This document shows positions 37,947-46,699 of a stretch of DNA of 64,000 bases, one piece after another. The notes below the pieces were generated by a model. It was given only the letters and a program-made list of their open reading frames with translations, had not been told where the DNA came from and did not search any database. Each line of letters begins with the position of its first letter. Within the stretch, counting starts at the first letter, position 1. The DNA lies in NCBI GenBank assembly GCA_947302175.1, contig CAMYVB010000004.1:1-64000 (forward strand). The letters are read 5' to 3'. A program made the translations under genes and the position numbers. Source of the stretch: an uncultured Bacteroidales bacterium. Its GTDB lineage: Bacteria > Bacteroidota > Bacteroidia > Bacteroidales > UBA932.

Positions 37947-39349
37947 TACTTCAGGACATAATAAAAGACAGCGGAGCGTCCATACTTCACGGAACTCCCC
38001 TCACCCCTGTCAGCTCTATCACCAGCGACTCGAGAAAGGCCTGCCCCGGGTGCCTCTTCGTCGCCATCAAGGGCACGGGCATAGACGGACACGACTTCAT
38101 AGGCCAGGCTCTGGAAAAGGGAGCCGTCGCTGTAGTATCCGCCGACAGGAAGGGCCTCGCCATATGCGCCTGCAATTTCTACGGCAATCCTTCCCACAAG
38201 CTCAGGCTCGTAGGAATCACCGGCACCAACGGCAAAACCACCACGGTGACGCTCCTTTACAACCTTTTCCGCAGACTCGGATACGAGTGCGGGCTTCTAA
38301 GCACCATAGCAAACTACGTGGGCAAAAAGCGCCTGGAGACCGTCAATACCACCTCCGACCCCATCACTACCAACTCCCTCCTCGCCCGGATGGCCGAGGC
38401 AGGTTGCGAATACTGCTTCATGGAAGTCAGCTCAATAGGCATGGAGCAAGACAGGGTAGCAGGCCTCAAGTTCGAAGCCGGCATATTCTCCAACCTCACC
38501 CACGACCATCTCGACTACCACAAGACCTTCGCCGAGTACCTTCGCTGCAAGAAGCTCTTCTTCGACTCCCTTCCTGCCGAAGCGCATGCAATAATCAACA
38601 TCGACGACAAAAACGGCCTTGTGATGGTCCAGAATTGCCGTGCCTCTCTGGTCACTTACTCTTGCAAGAAAGTCGCAGACCACAGCTGCCGTATCCTTGA
38701 AGAGAGCTTCGAAGGCATGCTCCTGAAGATTGACGGCACCGAAGTCTGGACAAGGCTCATAGGCGCCCACAACGCCAGCAACATACTCGCAGCATACGCC
38801 ACTGCCATGGCCCTCGGCGCATCAAAGGACGAAACGCTGAAAGCCATCAGCACCCTTCAGTCAGCAACCGGCAGGCTCGAGAACCACCGCGGCCCCCGCG
38901 ACATCTCCGTCATCATCGACTACGCCCACACCCCCGACGCCATGGAAAACGTTCTGAATACCCTTCGCGACATCGCTCCCGACAGACAGCTTGTCTGCCT
39001 GTTCGGCTGCGGAGGCGACCGCGACCGCAGCAAGCGCCCCGAGATGGCGCAGGTGGCCGAAAAGTTTGCCGACCGCATAGTCGTCACCTCCGACAACTCC
39101 CGCAGCGAGCGCACTGAGGACATCATGGAAGACATACGCAAGGGCCTGAGCGCTAAAGGACAGGCCAAATCTCTCTTCATCGCCGACCGCCGCGAAGCCA
39201 TACGCACGGCAATACTTACCGCCCCCCACGGAGCGACCATCCTTCTCGCCGGCAAGGGCCACGAAACCTACCAGATCCTCGGAAACGAAAAGCTGCATTT
39301 CGACGAGAGGGAAGTAATTGACGAAATATTCAAGCAGATACAGGAATAA
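37943..39349 (+). CDS. murE: UDP-MurNAc-tripeptide ligase
   Basis: This 468-residue ligase adds the third residue to the peptidoglycan stem. The ATP loop GTNGKTTTVTLLY is near residues 93-105, and the SSIGMEQ and HTHDHLDYH-like blocks are present. The motif that binds the incoming amino acid is DNSR at residues 384-387 instead of the usual DNPR of meso-diaminopimelate enzymes. Asp, Asn and the key Arg are kept, so meso-diaminopimelate remains most likely. It overlaps ftsI by 4 bases and is followed 1 base later by mraY. Confidence 0.96.
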   Translation: MILQDIIKDSGASILHGTPLTPVSSITSDSRKACPGCLFVAIKGTGIDGHDFIGQALEKGAVAVVSADRKGLAICACNFYGNPSHKLRLVGITGTNGKTTTVTLLYNLFRRLGYECGLLSTIANYVGKKRLETVNTTSDPITTNSLLARMAEAGCEYCFMEVSSIGMEQDRVAGLKFEAGIFSNLTHDHLDYHKTFAEYLRCKKLFFDSLPAEAHAIINIDDKNGLVMVQNCRASLVTYSCKKVADHSCRILEESFEGMLLKIDGTEVWTRLIGAHNASNILAAYATAMALGASKDETLKAISTLQSATGRLENHRGPRDISVIIDYAHTPDAMENVLNTLRDIAPDRQLVCLFGCGGDRDRSKRPEMAQVAEKFADRIVVTSDNSRSERTEDIMEDIRKGLSAKGQAKSLFIADRREAIRTAILTAPHGATILLAGKGHETYQILGNEKLHFDEREVIDEIFKQIQE

Positions 39350-39350
39350 A

Positions 39351-40649
39351 ATGCTCTACCACCTCTTCCAATACCTCCAGAAAGTAACCGACATACCCGG
39401 CATAGGCCTGATGAACTATCTGTCGTTCAGGGCCATAGCTGCCAGCATCATCAGCATGCTCATAGCCTTTTTCGCCGGAAAAAGGATAATCGCCTTCATG
39501 CAGAAAAAGCAGATAGGAGAGACCATACGCGACCTCGGGCTCGAAGGCCAGATGCAGAAGACCAACACCCCCACGATGGGAGGCCTCATCATTCTCTTTG
39601 CCATAGTCGTGTCGGCGCTCCTCGTGTGCAACCTTACCAACATATACGTTCAGCTCCTGCTCCTGACGACCCTTTGGTGCGGCGCCCTCGGCTTTACCGA
39701 CGACTACATCAAGGTGTTCAAGCACAAAAAGGAGGGAATGAGCGAAAAGGGCAAGCTCCTTGGACAGGTGGGGCTCGGTTTCGTCATCGGCCTTACGGTC
39801 TGCTTCAGCCCCGACATAGTCGTGAGGGAAAACATAAAGGAAGCCGCAGCAGTGGTAACGACTGAGCGCAGCGAGCTCGACGCAGACTCTGAGCGCCTCG
39901 TCGAGAGCAATTCCTACCACACGGAAGACGTGGTGAAAAGCACCAAGACCACCATCCCCTTCGTCAAGAATCACGAATTCGACTATAAATATCTCTCACC
40001 CTTCAAGGGTGTTTGGGGCTGGTATAGCAAGTGGGCCATTTACGTGCTCATGATAGTCCTTGTCATCACCGCCTGTTCCAACGGCACCAACCTCACTGAC
40101 GGCATGGACGGCCTTGCGGCCGGCACTTCGGCCATAGTCGGTATCGTCATCGGCATCCTTGCCTGGCTCGGCGGCAACGTCATCGACTCGGGCTACCTCA
40201 ATATTATGTACATACCCGGCACCGGAGAAATTGCCATCTTCATGTCCGCCTTCGTCGGCGCCCTGATAGGCTTCCTTTGGTACAATTCCTACCCCGCGCA
40301 GGTATTCATGGGCGACACGGGAAGTCTCGCCATTGGCGGCATCATAGGCGTTAGCGCGATCCTTATCAGAAAGGAGCTGCTCCTGCCCCTCCTCTGCGGC
40401 ATATTCTTCGTCGAAAGCCTTTCCGTCCTAATCCAGAGGGGATATTTCAAATATACCAGGAAAAAGTACGGCGCAGGCCGCAGGGTCTGGAAAATGGCGC
40501 CCCTCCACCACCACTACCAGAAGGAAGGCGTCGAAGCCCTTGTTAAAAAGCCCATCCACGCAATTCCCGAGGCCAAGATCGTGACACGTTTCTGGCTCGT
40601 CGGACTACTGCTGGCAGTCGCAACACTCGCAATATTGAAAATTAGATAA
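39351..40649 (+). CDS. mraY: Phospho-MurNAc-pentapeptide transferase
   Basis: This 432-residue integral membrane enzyme makes lipid I from undecaprenyl phosphate. It has about ten membrane helices and the diagnostic TPTMGG, LGFTDDYIK, NLTDGMDGLAAG and GDTGSLAIGG motifs, plus HHHYQKEG near the end. A polar insertion of about 55 residues around residues 155-215 is usual for Bacteroidetes MraY. The start at ATG 39351, one base after the murE stop, is preferred to an upstream ACG-region start because it gives a normal N-terminus. Confidence 0.97.
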   Translation: MLYHLFQYLQKVTDIPGIGLMNYLSFRAIAASIISMLIAFFAGKRIIAFMQKKQIGETIRDLGLEGQMQKTNTPTMGGLIILFAIVVSALLVCNLTNIYVQLLLLTTLWCGALGFTDDYIKVFKHKKEGMSEKGKLLGQVGLGFVIGLTVCFSPDIVVRENIKEAAAVVTTERSELDADSERLVESNSYHTEDVVKSTKTTIPFVKNHEFDYKYLSPFKGVWGWYSKWAIYVLMIVLVITACSNGTNLTDGMDGLAAGTSAIVGIVIGILAWLGGNVIDSGYLNIMYIPGTGEIAIFMSAFVGALIGFLWYNSYPAQVFMGDTGSLAIGGIIGVSAILIRKELLLPLLCGIFFVESLSVLIQRGYFKYTRKKYGAGRRVWKMAPLHHHYQKEGVEALVKKPIHAIPEAKIVTRFWLVGLLLAVATLAILKIR

Positions 40650-40661
40650 GAGAAAAACTAT

Positions 40662-42002
40662 ATGTCAAGACTTGTAGTTCTGGGAGGAGCCGAGAGCGGC
40701 GTGGGAGCCGCGGTACTCGCAAAAGTGAAAGGATTTGACGTGTTCCTTTCCGACTCCGGTAAGATAAAGAAAGAGTACGAGGAATTACTGCTCAAATGGG
40801 AGATTCCCTTCGAGCAGGGCGGCCACACCGAATCGGCAATCCTGAATGCCGACGAGGTGGTCAAGAGCCCCGGCATCCCGTCGAGCGCCCCTCTTGTTCG
40901 CAAACTCATAGGCCAGGGTACGCCCATCATTTCCGAAATAGAGTTTGCCGGCCGCTACGACAGCGCAAAGAAGATTTGCATTACCGGCAGCAACGGCAAA
41001 ACCACTACGACTTCGCTCATATACTACCTCCTCAAGAACGCCGGCCTTAACGTCGGCCTCGGCGGAAACATAGGCAAGAGCTACGCATACCAGGTGGCGA
41101 CCGAGCACTTCGACTACTACGTGCTGGAAATCAGCAGTTTCCAGCTTGACAACGTGTACGACTTCCACCCCGACATCGCGATTATCACCAATATAACGCC
41201 CGACCATCTCGACCGCTACGACCACAATTTCGAGAACTACGTGGCCGCCAAATTCCGCATCACGAGGAACCTGAGGCCCGACGACTGCTTCATCTTCGAC
41301 TCCGACGACGAGATCACCATAGGCCACCTCGACAAGATCATTCTCAAGGCCAAGATGCTCCCCTTCTCCCAGAAGCGGGAAGTCCCCCAGGGCGCATTCC
41401 TCAGGGATGACAGGATCGTGGTGCGCTACGAAGAGTCCGAGAGCGAGCTCTACATTCGCGAGCTTGCGCTAGGCGGCCGCCACAACATCTACAACACCAT
41501 GGCCGCCGCACTCGCCGCCAAGGCATCCGGCATCGAGGACAAGGTGATAAGGGAAAGCCTGAGCTCGTTCGAGCCCATCGAGCACCGCATGGAAAAGGTG
41601 CTGAGCGTCCGTGACGTGCTCTATATCAACGACTCCAAGGCAACCAACATAGACTCCGCATGGTACGCTCTCGAGTGCCAGACAAGGCCCGTGGTGTGGA
41701 TTGCGGGAGGAACCGACAAAGGCAACGACTACTCCGTGCTCGAAGAACTCGTAAAGAGCAAAGTCAAGGCGCTCGTGTGCCTTGGTAAAGACAACGCCAA
41801 GCTCCACGCCTCGTTCGACGGCATACTTGGCAAGGACAATGTAGTCGATGCACTCTCTGCAGGGGAAGCCGTCAAGGCGGCCGCAGCATTCGCGAAAGCG
41901 GGAGACGTGGTGCTCCTCAGCCCCTGCTGCGCCAGTTTCGACCTGTTCGAGAACTACGAAGACCGCGGACGCAAATTCAAGGAAGCAGTAAGGGCCCTCT
42001 AG
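40662..42002 (+). CDS. murD: UDP-MurNAc-alanine:D-glutamate ligase
   Basis: This 446-residue cytoplasmic ligase adds D-glutamate to UDP-MurNAc-L-alanine. LGGAESG at the N-terminus binds the UDP substrate, GSNGKTTTTSLI near residue 109 is the ATP loop, SSFQLD and NITPDHLDRYD are the family blocks, and NDSKATN near residue 325 begins the glutamate-binding domain. It starts 12 bases after mraY and ends 1 base before ftsW. Length is normal. Confidence 0.97.
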   Translation: MSRLVVLGGAESGVGAAVLAKVKGFDVFLSDSGKIKKEYEELLLKWEIPFEQGGHTESAILNADEVVKSPGIPSSAPLVRKLIGQGTPIISEIEFAGRYDSAKKICITGSNGKTTTTSLIYYLLKNAGLNVGLGGNIGKSYAYQVATEHFDYYVLEISSFQLDNVYDFHPDIAIITNITPDHLDRYDHNFENYVAAKFRITRNLRPDDCFIFDSDDEITIGHLDKIILKAKMLPFSQKREVPQGAFLRDDRIVVRYEESESELYIRELALGGRHNIYNTMAAALAAKASGIEDKVIRESLSSFEPIEHRMEKVLSVRDVLYINDSKATNIDSAWYALECQTRPVVWIAGGTDKGNDYSVLEELVKSKVKALVCLGKDNAKLHASFDGILGKDNVVDALSAGEAVKAAAAFAKAGDVVLLSPCCASFDLFENYEDRGRKFKEAVRAL

Positions 42003-42003
42003 T

Positions 42004-43410
42004 ATGGAGACAAGGTACAAAGCAAAGAACAACGGCATCTTCGACCGCCTCGCAGGAGACAAGGTGGTCTGGATAATCGTACTCATGCTCTGCCTGATTT
42101 CCCTCGTTGCCATCTTTTCCTCCACCTCACAGATGGTCACGGCCAGCAAGTCGCGTATCGACATCATCATAGGCCAGATAAAAACCATCGCAGCAGGTCT
42201 CGCCCTAGTTTTCGTAATATACAAGATCAACCGCCTGAACATATTCAAGGCCTTTTCGTCCCTAGGCTTCATAGTGTCCCTCGGCCTTCTGCTCTTCATT
42301 GACACCCATGCACACATAGGCCCGCTCCACGCAGAGCCCATCCATGGCGCATGGCGAGTAATCCAAGTCGGTGGAGCAGGGACTCAGGGAGGCTTCCAAA
42401 TCCACGTATTCGAGATTGTCAAGGTGGCAATGGTGATGTATATAGCATGGGCCGTCGACTACTATAAACGGGGTGGATTCAACTGGCAGAGGAGACTGGC
42501 GGATTCCGACAAGCTGTCTTTCCTCGGAAGCGAGCTTGCCATCAGGATGGTGAACATCTATCTTCCGATACTCATCATATGCGTCGCGTCGCTCCCAGGC
42601 GGCAATTCCAACACCCTGTTCATCGCCGTCGTGATGTTCGTCACCGTAATTATCTCAGGAGCTCCGGCAAAGGAAATATTCGGCCTGGGAGGGCTTGCTT
42701 TTATTGCGCTGCTGTGCTGCGTCGGGATTTACTTCGCTTCCGACAGGAAAGTATTCAGCAGGCTCGACACCTTCTTCAGCGGCTCAAGGATAGGCAAGAA
42801 CGACAATGTTGAAGTCTTCATGAACGCCCGCAAGGGAACGAACGAATACTACAAGAGCCTCGACATGATAAGGCAGACCGAAGGTGAAAAGCTCGCCATC
42901 AAAAGGGGCGGAGTCTTCGGCAAAGGCCCGGGCAACAGCCTCCTGAAGTATTCAGTCCCCATCATGTATGAAGACTACATCTTCAGTTTCTTCATTGAAG
43001 AATACGGATTAATAGGAGGAATTTTCCTCATATTCCTGTACATCAGCCTCCTTGCCAGGGGGTCCCTTATATCCCGCAACTGCGATGACGACTTTGCCAA
43101 AATCGCTGTGGGCGGCCTCTGCGTCATGATTGCCGGACAGGCTATGATGCATATCCTCGTGAACTGCGACGTTGGCCTCAGGACCGGGCAGACCCTGCCT
43201 CTTATCAGTCACGGCACCTCGTCATTCATATGCTTCAGCATAGCCTTCGGCGTGATTCTTTCCATCAGCCGAATGGCCAAGAAGAAGCTCGACCGCGAGG
43301 CGGCAAAGGCGGACCCCTTGATCAGTTTCCACGAAGACCCCCTTAAAGGCAGTCTGGACGACCTCAATTCATACGAATCGGGAGACAATTTCAATCCCAC
43401 TGACATTTGA
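42004..43410 (+). CDS. ftsW: SEDS-family septal glycosyltransferase FtsW
   Basis: This 468-residue polytopic protein is the SEDS glycosyltransferase of the septum, which works with FtsI. There are about ten membrane helices, the conserved FxxxKVAMVMYIAW motif after helix 4, and the GPGNSLLKYSVPIMYEDYIF segment that carries the family's catalytic-loop residues. A charged C-terminal tail of about 50 residues follows the last helix. It begins 1 base after murD and ends 4 bases before murG, between the lipid I and lipid II genes, which excludes a RodA assignment. Confidence 0.95.
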   Translation: METRYKAKNNGIFDRLAGDKVVWIIVLMLCLISLVAIFSSTSQMVTASKSRIDIIIGQIKTIAAGLALVFVIYKINRLNIFKAFSSLGFIVSLGLLLFIDTHAHIGPLHAEPIHGAWRVIQVGGAGTQGGFQIHVFEIVKVAMVMYIAWAVDYYKRGGFNWQRRLADSDKLSFLGSELAIRMVNIYLPILIICVASLPGGNSNTLFIAVVMFVTVIISGAPAKEIFGLGGLAFIALLCCVGIYFASDRKVFSRLDTFFSGSRIGKNDNVEVFMNARKGTNEYYKSLDMIRQTEGEKLAIKRGGVFGKGPGNSLLKYSVPIMYEDYIFSFFIEEYGLIGGIFLIFLYISLLARGSLISRNCDDDFAKIAVGGLCVMIAGQAMMHILVNCDVGLRTGQTLPLISHGTSSFICFSIAFGVILSISRMAKKKLDREAAKADPLISFHEDPLKGSLDDLNSYESGDNFNPTDI

Positions 43411-43414
43411 TACT

Positions 43415-44545
43415 ATGGAATATAAAGCGATAAGAGCCATAATTAGCGGCGGCGGCACGGGCGGCCACATCTTCCCTGCCATCTCTATAGCAAGCGCCTT
43501 GAAGGACCTCAATCCCGACACCGGGATACTCTTTGTCGGAGCTGAAGGCAGGATGGAAATGGAAAAGGTCCCCGCAGCCGGATTCAAGATTGTGGGACTT
43601 CCCATTTCCGGCCTCCAGCGCCAGCTCTCATGGGCTAATATCAAGCACGACCTCTCGTTGCCCTTCAAGATTGTCCAGAGCCTAAGGAAAGCGCGCAAGA
43701 TACTCAAGGAGTTCAAGCCTGACATCGCAATTGGAGTGGGCGGATACGCAAGCGCTCCCCTGCTGTGGGAAGCCACCCGCATGGGCATTCCCGCCCTCAT
43801 TCAGGAGCAGAACGGATTCGCAGGGCTGACCAACAAGATACTCGGGAGTAAGGTGGGCTGCATATGCGTTGCCTACGAAGGCATGGAGCGCTTCTTCCCC
43901 GCAGACAAGATAGTCCTTACAGGCAATCCCATACGCAAGGACATAGTCCCCGCCACTCCTGAGACGAGGAGCGAAGGCGAAGCATTTTACAGCCTCGACC
44001 CCGCCAAGAAACACATACTCGTTATAGGCGGTTCGCTTGGGAGCGCAACTCTAAACTCCTCCGTAAAGAAGTGGATAGAAGCGGGTTGTCCCGGCGGCGA
44101 AGGCGTCGACATGCTCTGGCAGTGCGGCAAATACTATCTTGGCTCGGTGGACGAGTTCATGGCCTCTCACCCGGAAGCGAAGGATATACACCACGGGGCG
44201 TTCCTCAGCCGCATGGATCTCGCCTACGCAATGGCAGACGTGGTCGTTTCCCGTTCGGGGGCCAGCTCGGTTTCGGAAATTTGCGCCGCAGCGAAGGCTG
44301 CCGTGTTCGTGCCCTCCCCCAACGTGGCGGAAGACCATCAGACCGCCAATGCCAACGCTCTGGTAAGCAAAGGCGCGGCCGTGATGATAAAGGACGTCGA
44401 GGCCCGCGAGAAACTCCTTCCCGCCACGCTGCAGCTTCTTGGCGACAAGGAAAGGCTGGAAAGCATCGCCCAAAATGCGGCAGCGCTCGCAAAGACTGAC
44501 GCCGGCGCCCAGATAGCACTCGAAGTATATAAACTATTGAAATAG
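43415..44545 (+). CDS. murG: UDP-GlcNAc:lipid I N-acetylglucosaminyltransferase
   Basis: This 376-residue peripheral membrane GT-B enzyme converts lipid I to lipid II. SGGGTGGHIFPA near residues 10-21 is the first glycine-rich loop, GVGGYAS the second, and EQNGFAG and GGSLGS mark the central and C-terminal domains. SRSGASSVSEI with FVPSPN is the donor-binding region. Gene order ftsW-murG-murC is standard for the group. Confidence 0.97.
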   Translation: MEYKAIRAIISGGGTGGHIFPAISIASALKDLNPDTGILFVGAEGRMEMEKVPAAGFKIVGLPISGLQRQLSWANIKHDLSLPFKIVQSLRKARKILKEFKPDIAIGVGGYASAPLLWEATRMGIPALIQEQNGFAGLTNKILGSKVGCICVAYEGMERFFPADKIVLTGNPIRKDIVPATPETRSEGEAFYSLDPAKKHILVIGGSLGSATLNSSVKKWIEAGCPGGEGVDMLWQCGKYYLGSVDEFMASHPEAKDIHHGAFLSRMDLAYAMADVVVSRSGASSVSEICAAAKAAVFVPSPNVAEDHQTANANALVSKGAAVMIKDVEAREKLLPATLQLLGDKERLESIAQNAAALAKTDAGAQIALEVYKLLK

Positions 44546-44553
44546 AACCAATA

Positions 44554-45906
44554 ATGTATAAGGCAATATATTTCCTCGGAATTGGAGGCATTGGAATGAG
44601 CGCCCTCGCGCGCTATTGCAAGAAGAAGGGTTACGCCACCGGCGGTTACGACCGAACGCCCTCTCCCCTCACCGCAGAACTCGAGGCGGAGGGCATCGAG
44701 GTCCACTATGAAGACCGCCCTGACCTCGTTCCCGACGATGAGGAAGGGACACTCGTAGTGTATACTCCTGCAGTCCCCGAAACGCTCGAGGAGCTAAGGA
44801 AAGTGCGTTCGCGCGGCTACCGCCTCGTCAAAAGGGCGCAGCTGCTCGGCGAACTGTGCGCCGGTCATAAAACCCTCGCCGTTGCAGGCACCCACGGCAA
44901 AACCACCACTTCCACGCTAGTCGGCCATATAATCGCGAACGCTGGCATAGGATGCACCGCTTTCCTCGGAGGCATTTCCAAGAACTACGGCAGCAACCTC
45001 ATAGCCACGGGCGAAAAGGTCATGGTCGCAGAAGCAGACGAGTACGACAGGTCGTTCCACCAGCTGCACCCCGCCATCGCCGCAATCACTTCCATGGATG
45101 CCGACCACCTCGATATCTACGGCGATCTGGAGCACGTCCACGAGGCGTTCCGCGTTTTCGCCTCGCAGGTAAGCGACACCCTGATAGTAAAATACGGTCT
45201 CCCCATATCCCAAGAGGTCACCAGCGCTAAACTTCTGAGCTACGCGTGCGACGACACTCGCGCCGACTTCCATGCCGAGAACCTGAAGCTTGACGCCCTG
45301 GGACATTTCGTATTCGACATTGTGTACCCCGGTGGCGTGCTCAGGAATGTCAGGAGCGGCGTCCTTGGCCGCTTCAATGTGGAGAATTGCGTCGCTGCAG
45401 CTGCGATATGCCTGAGTTACGGAATGGACGGCGACGCGATAAGGAACGGCATAGGCACCTTCCAGGGCGCTCGAAGGAGGCTTGACGTCCAAATTAATAC
45501 GCCCTCCCTCACCTACATAGACGATTACGCTCACCATCCGCAGGAGCTTGGCAGCTCTATACGCGCGCTTCGCGAGATATTCCCCGGCCGCAAGATAAGC
45601 GGCATCTTCCAGCCACACCTCTACACCCGCACCCGCGACTTTGCAGAGGGCTTCGCCGAGGCTCTCAGCATACTGGATGAAGTGATTCTGCTGGACATCT
45701 ATCCCGCCAGGGAAGAGCCCATCCCGGGAGTCAGCTCGGAGCTCATTTACTCGCGCCTGACTTGCGCTGAAAAAGTGCTGCTGCATAAAGACGAACTGCT
45801 CGCACACCTCGAGAGTTCCTCCGTCGACGTGCTCGTAAGCTTCGGGGCGGGCGACATAGACCGCTTCGTCACCCCCGTCACCAAAATGCTCGAAAAACGA
45901 CTATAG
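44554..45906 (+). CDS. murC: UDP-MurNAc:L-alanine ligase
   Basis: This 450-residue cytoplasmic ligase adds L-alanine to UDP-MurNAc. FLGIGGIGMSALAR near residue 5 binds the nucleotide sugar, GTHGKTTTSTLVGH near residue 113 is the ATP loop, EADEYDRSFHQL and MDADHLDIYG follow, and YAHHPQELGSS near residue 325 is typical of MurC and not of MurD or MurE. It starts 8 bases after murG and ends 6 bases before ftsQ. Confidence 0.97.
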   Translation: MYKAIYFLGIGGIGMSALARYCKKKGYATGGYDRTPSPLTAELEAEGIEVHYEDRPDLVPDDEEGTLVVYTPAVPETLEELRKVRSRGYRLVKRAQLLGELCAGHKTLAVAGTHGKTTTSTLVGHIIANAGIGCTAFLGGISKNYGSNLIATGEKVMVAEADEYDRSFHQLHPAIAAITSMDADHLDIYGDLEHVHEAFRVFASQVSDTLIVKYGLPISQEVTSAKLLSYACDDTRADFHAENLKLDALGHFVFDIVYPGGVLRNVRSGVLGRFNVENCVAAAAICLSYGMDGDAIRNGIGTFQGARRRLDVQINTPSLTYIDDYAHHPQELGSSIRALREIFPGRKISGIFQPHLYTRTRDFAEGFAEALSILDEVILLDIYPAREEPIPGVSSELIYSRLTCAEKVLLHKDELLAHLESSSVDVLVSFGAGDIDRFVTPVTKMLEKRL

Positions 45907-45912
45907 ACTAAA

Positions 45913-46695
45913 ATGAAAGCCGCCCTCAGATACACGCTTTTCGGTATGGCGCTCGCCGGCCTGCTATTCGCCTGCATCGCCATATACATCAGTGCCTCCG
46001 ACCAGAGGCACCTCAAGACATGCGAAGTACTGAAGGTGGAATATGCCGATTCACTGCGTTTCGTCTCCGAAGCCCAGGTGAGGAAAACCCTCGAAGAGAG
46101 GTACGGAGCATTCCTCGGGCAGAGAATAGACAGCGTGGACCTTTGCCGCATAGAAAGGATACTGGATGAAAGCAGCGCCGTGAAAAAGAGCGAGGCCTTC
46201 ATGACTCCGGACGGCACGCTCCATGTCTGCATCTCACAAAGGGAGCCCCGCATCGCATTCATACTAAAAGACGCCTCGTTCTATGCCGACATCCAGGGAT
46301 ACCTTTTCCCGGTTAAGGGAGAACTGATCCCCGGGGTGCCCACTGTCAGCGGAAATCTGCCTCTCAGAATCAATGCAGGGCACAAGGGCCCCGCAGCATC
46401 GCCCGAGGAGCAGAAATGGGTCGATGCAATGATTGCGCTAACTTCCTACCTTTCATACAGCAAGGCCTGGAAGGGCACTTTCAAAAGCTTCACGGTCAGG
46501 GACGACGGCAATCTAGTGCTCGTACCCGCCGAAGGGAGCGAACAATTCATTTTCGGCGACCCCTTCGACTACTCCTCCAAGCTCCACAGGGTCTCCGAGT
46601 ACTACAAAAAGATTAAACCCGCCGAGCCGGACAAAACTTACAGGAGCGTGAATGTCAAATTCGAAGGGCAGATAATTTGCAGGACAAAACTATAA
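45913..46695 (+). CDS. ftsQ: Cell-division protein FtsQ-like
   Basis: This 260-residue protein has a short cytoplasmic N-terminus, one membrane helix at about residues 8-26, and a periplasmic region that begins with a POTRA-like segment (LKVEYADSLRFVSEAQVRKTLEERYG) followed by the FtsQ beta domain (RIAFILKDASFYADIQGYLFPV). Sequence conservation in the family is low, but its size, topology and position between murC and ftsA support the assignment. It is 4 bases from ftsA. Confidence 0.9.
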   Translation: MKAALRYTLFGMALAGLLFACIAIYISASDQRHLKTCEVLKVEYADSLRFVSEAQVRKTLEERYGAFLGQRIDSVDLCRIERILDESSAVKKSEAFMTPDGTLHVCISQREPRIAFILKDASFYADIQGYLFPVKGELIPGVPTVSGNLPLRINAGHKGPAASPEEQKWVDAMIALTSYLSYSKAWKGTFKSFTVRDDGNLVLVPAEGSEQFIFGDPFDYSSKLHRVSEYYKKIKPAEPDKTYRSVNVKFEGQIICRTKL

Positions 46696-46699
46696 AGAT

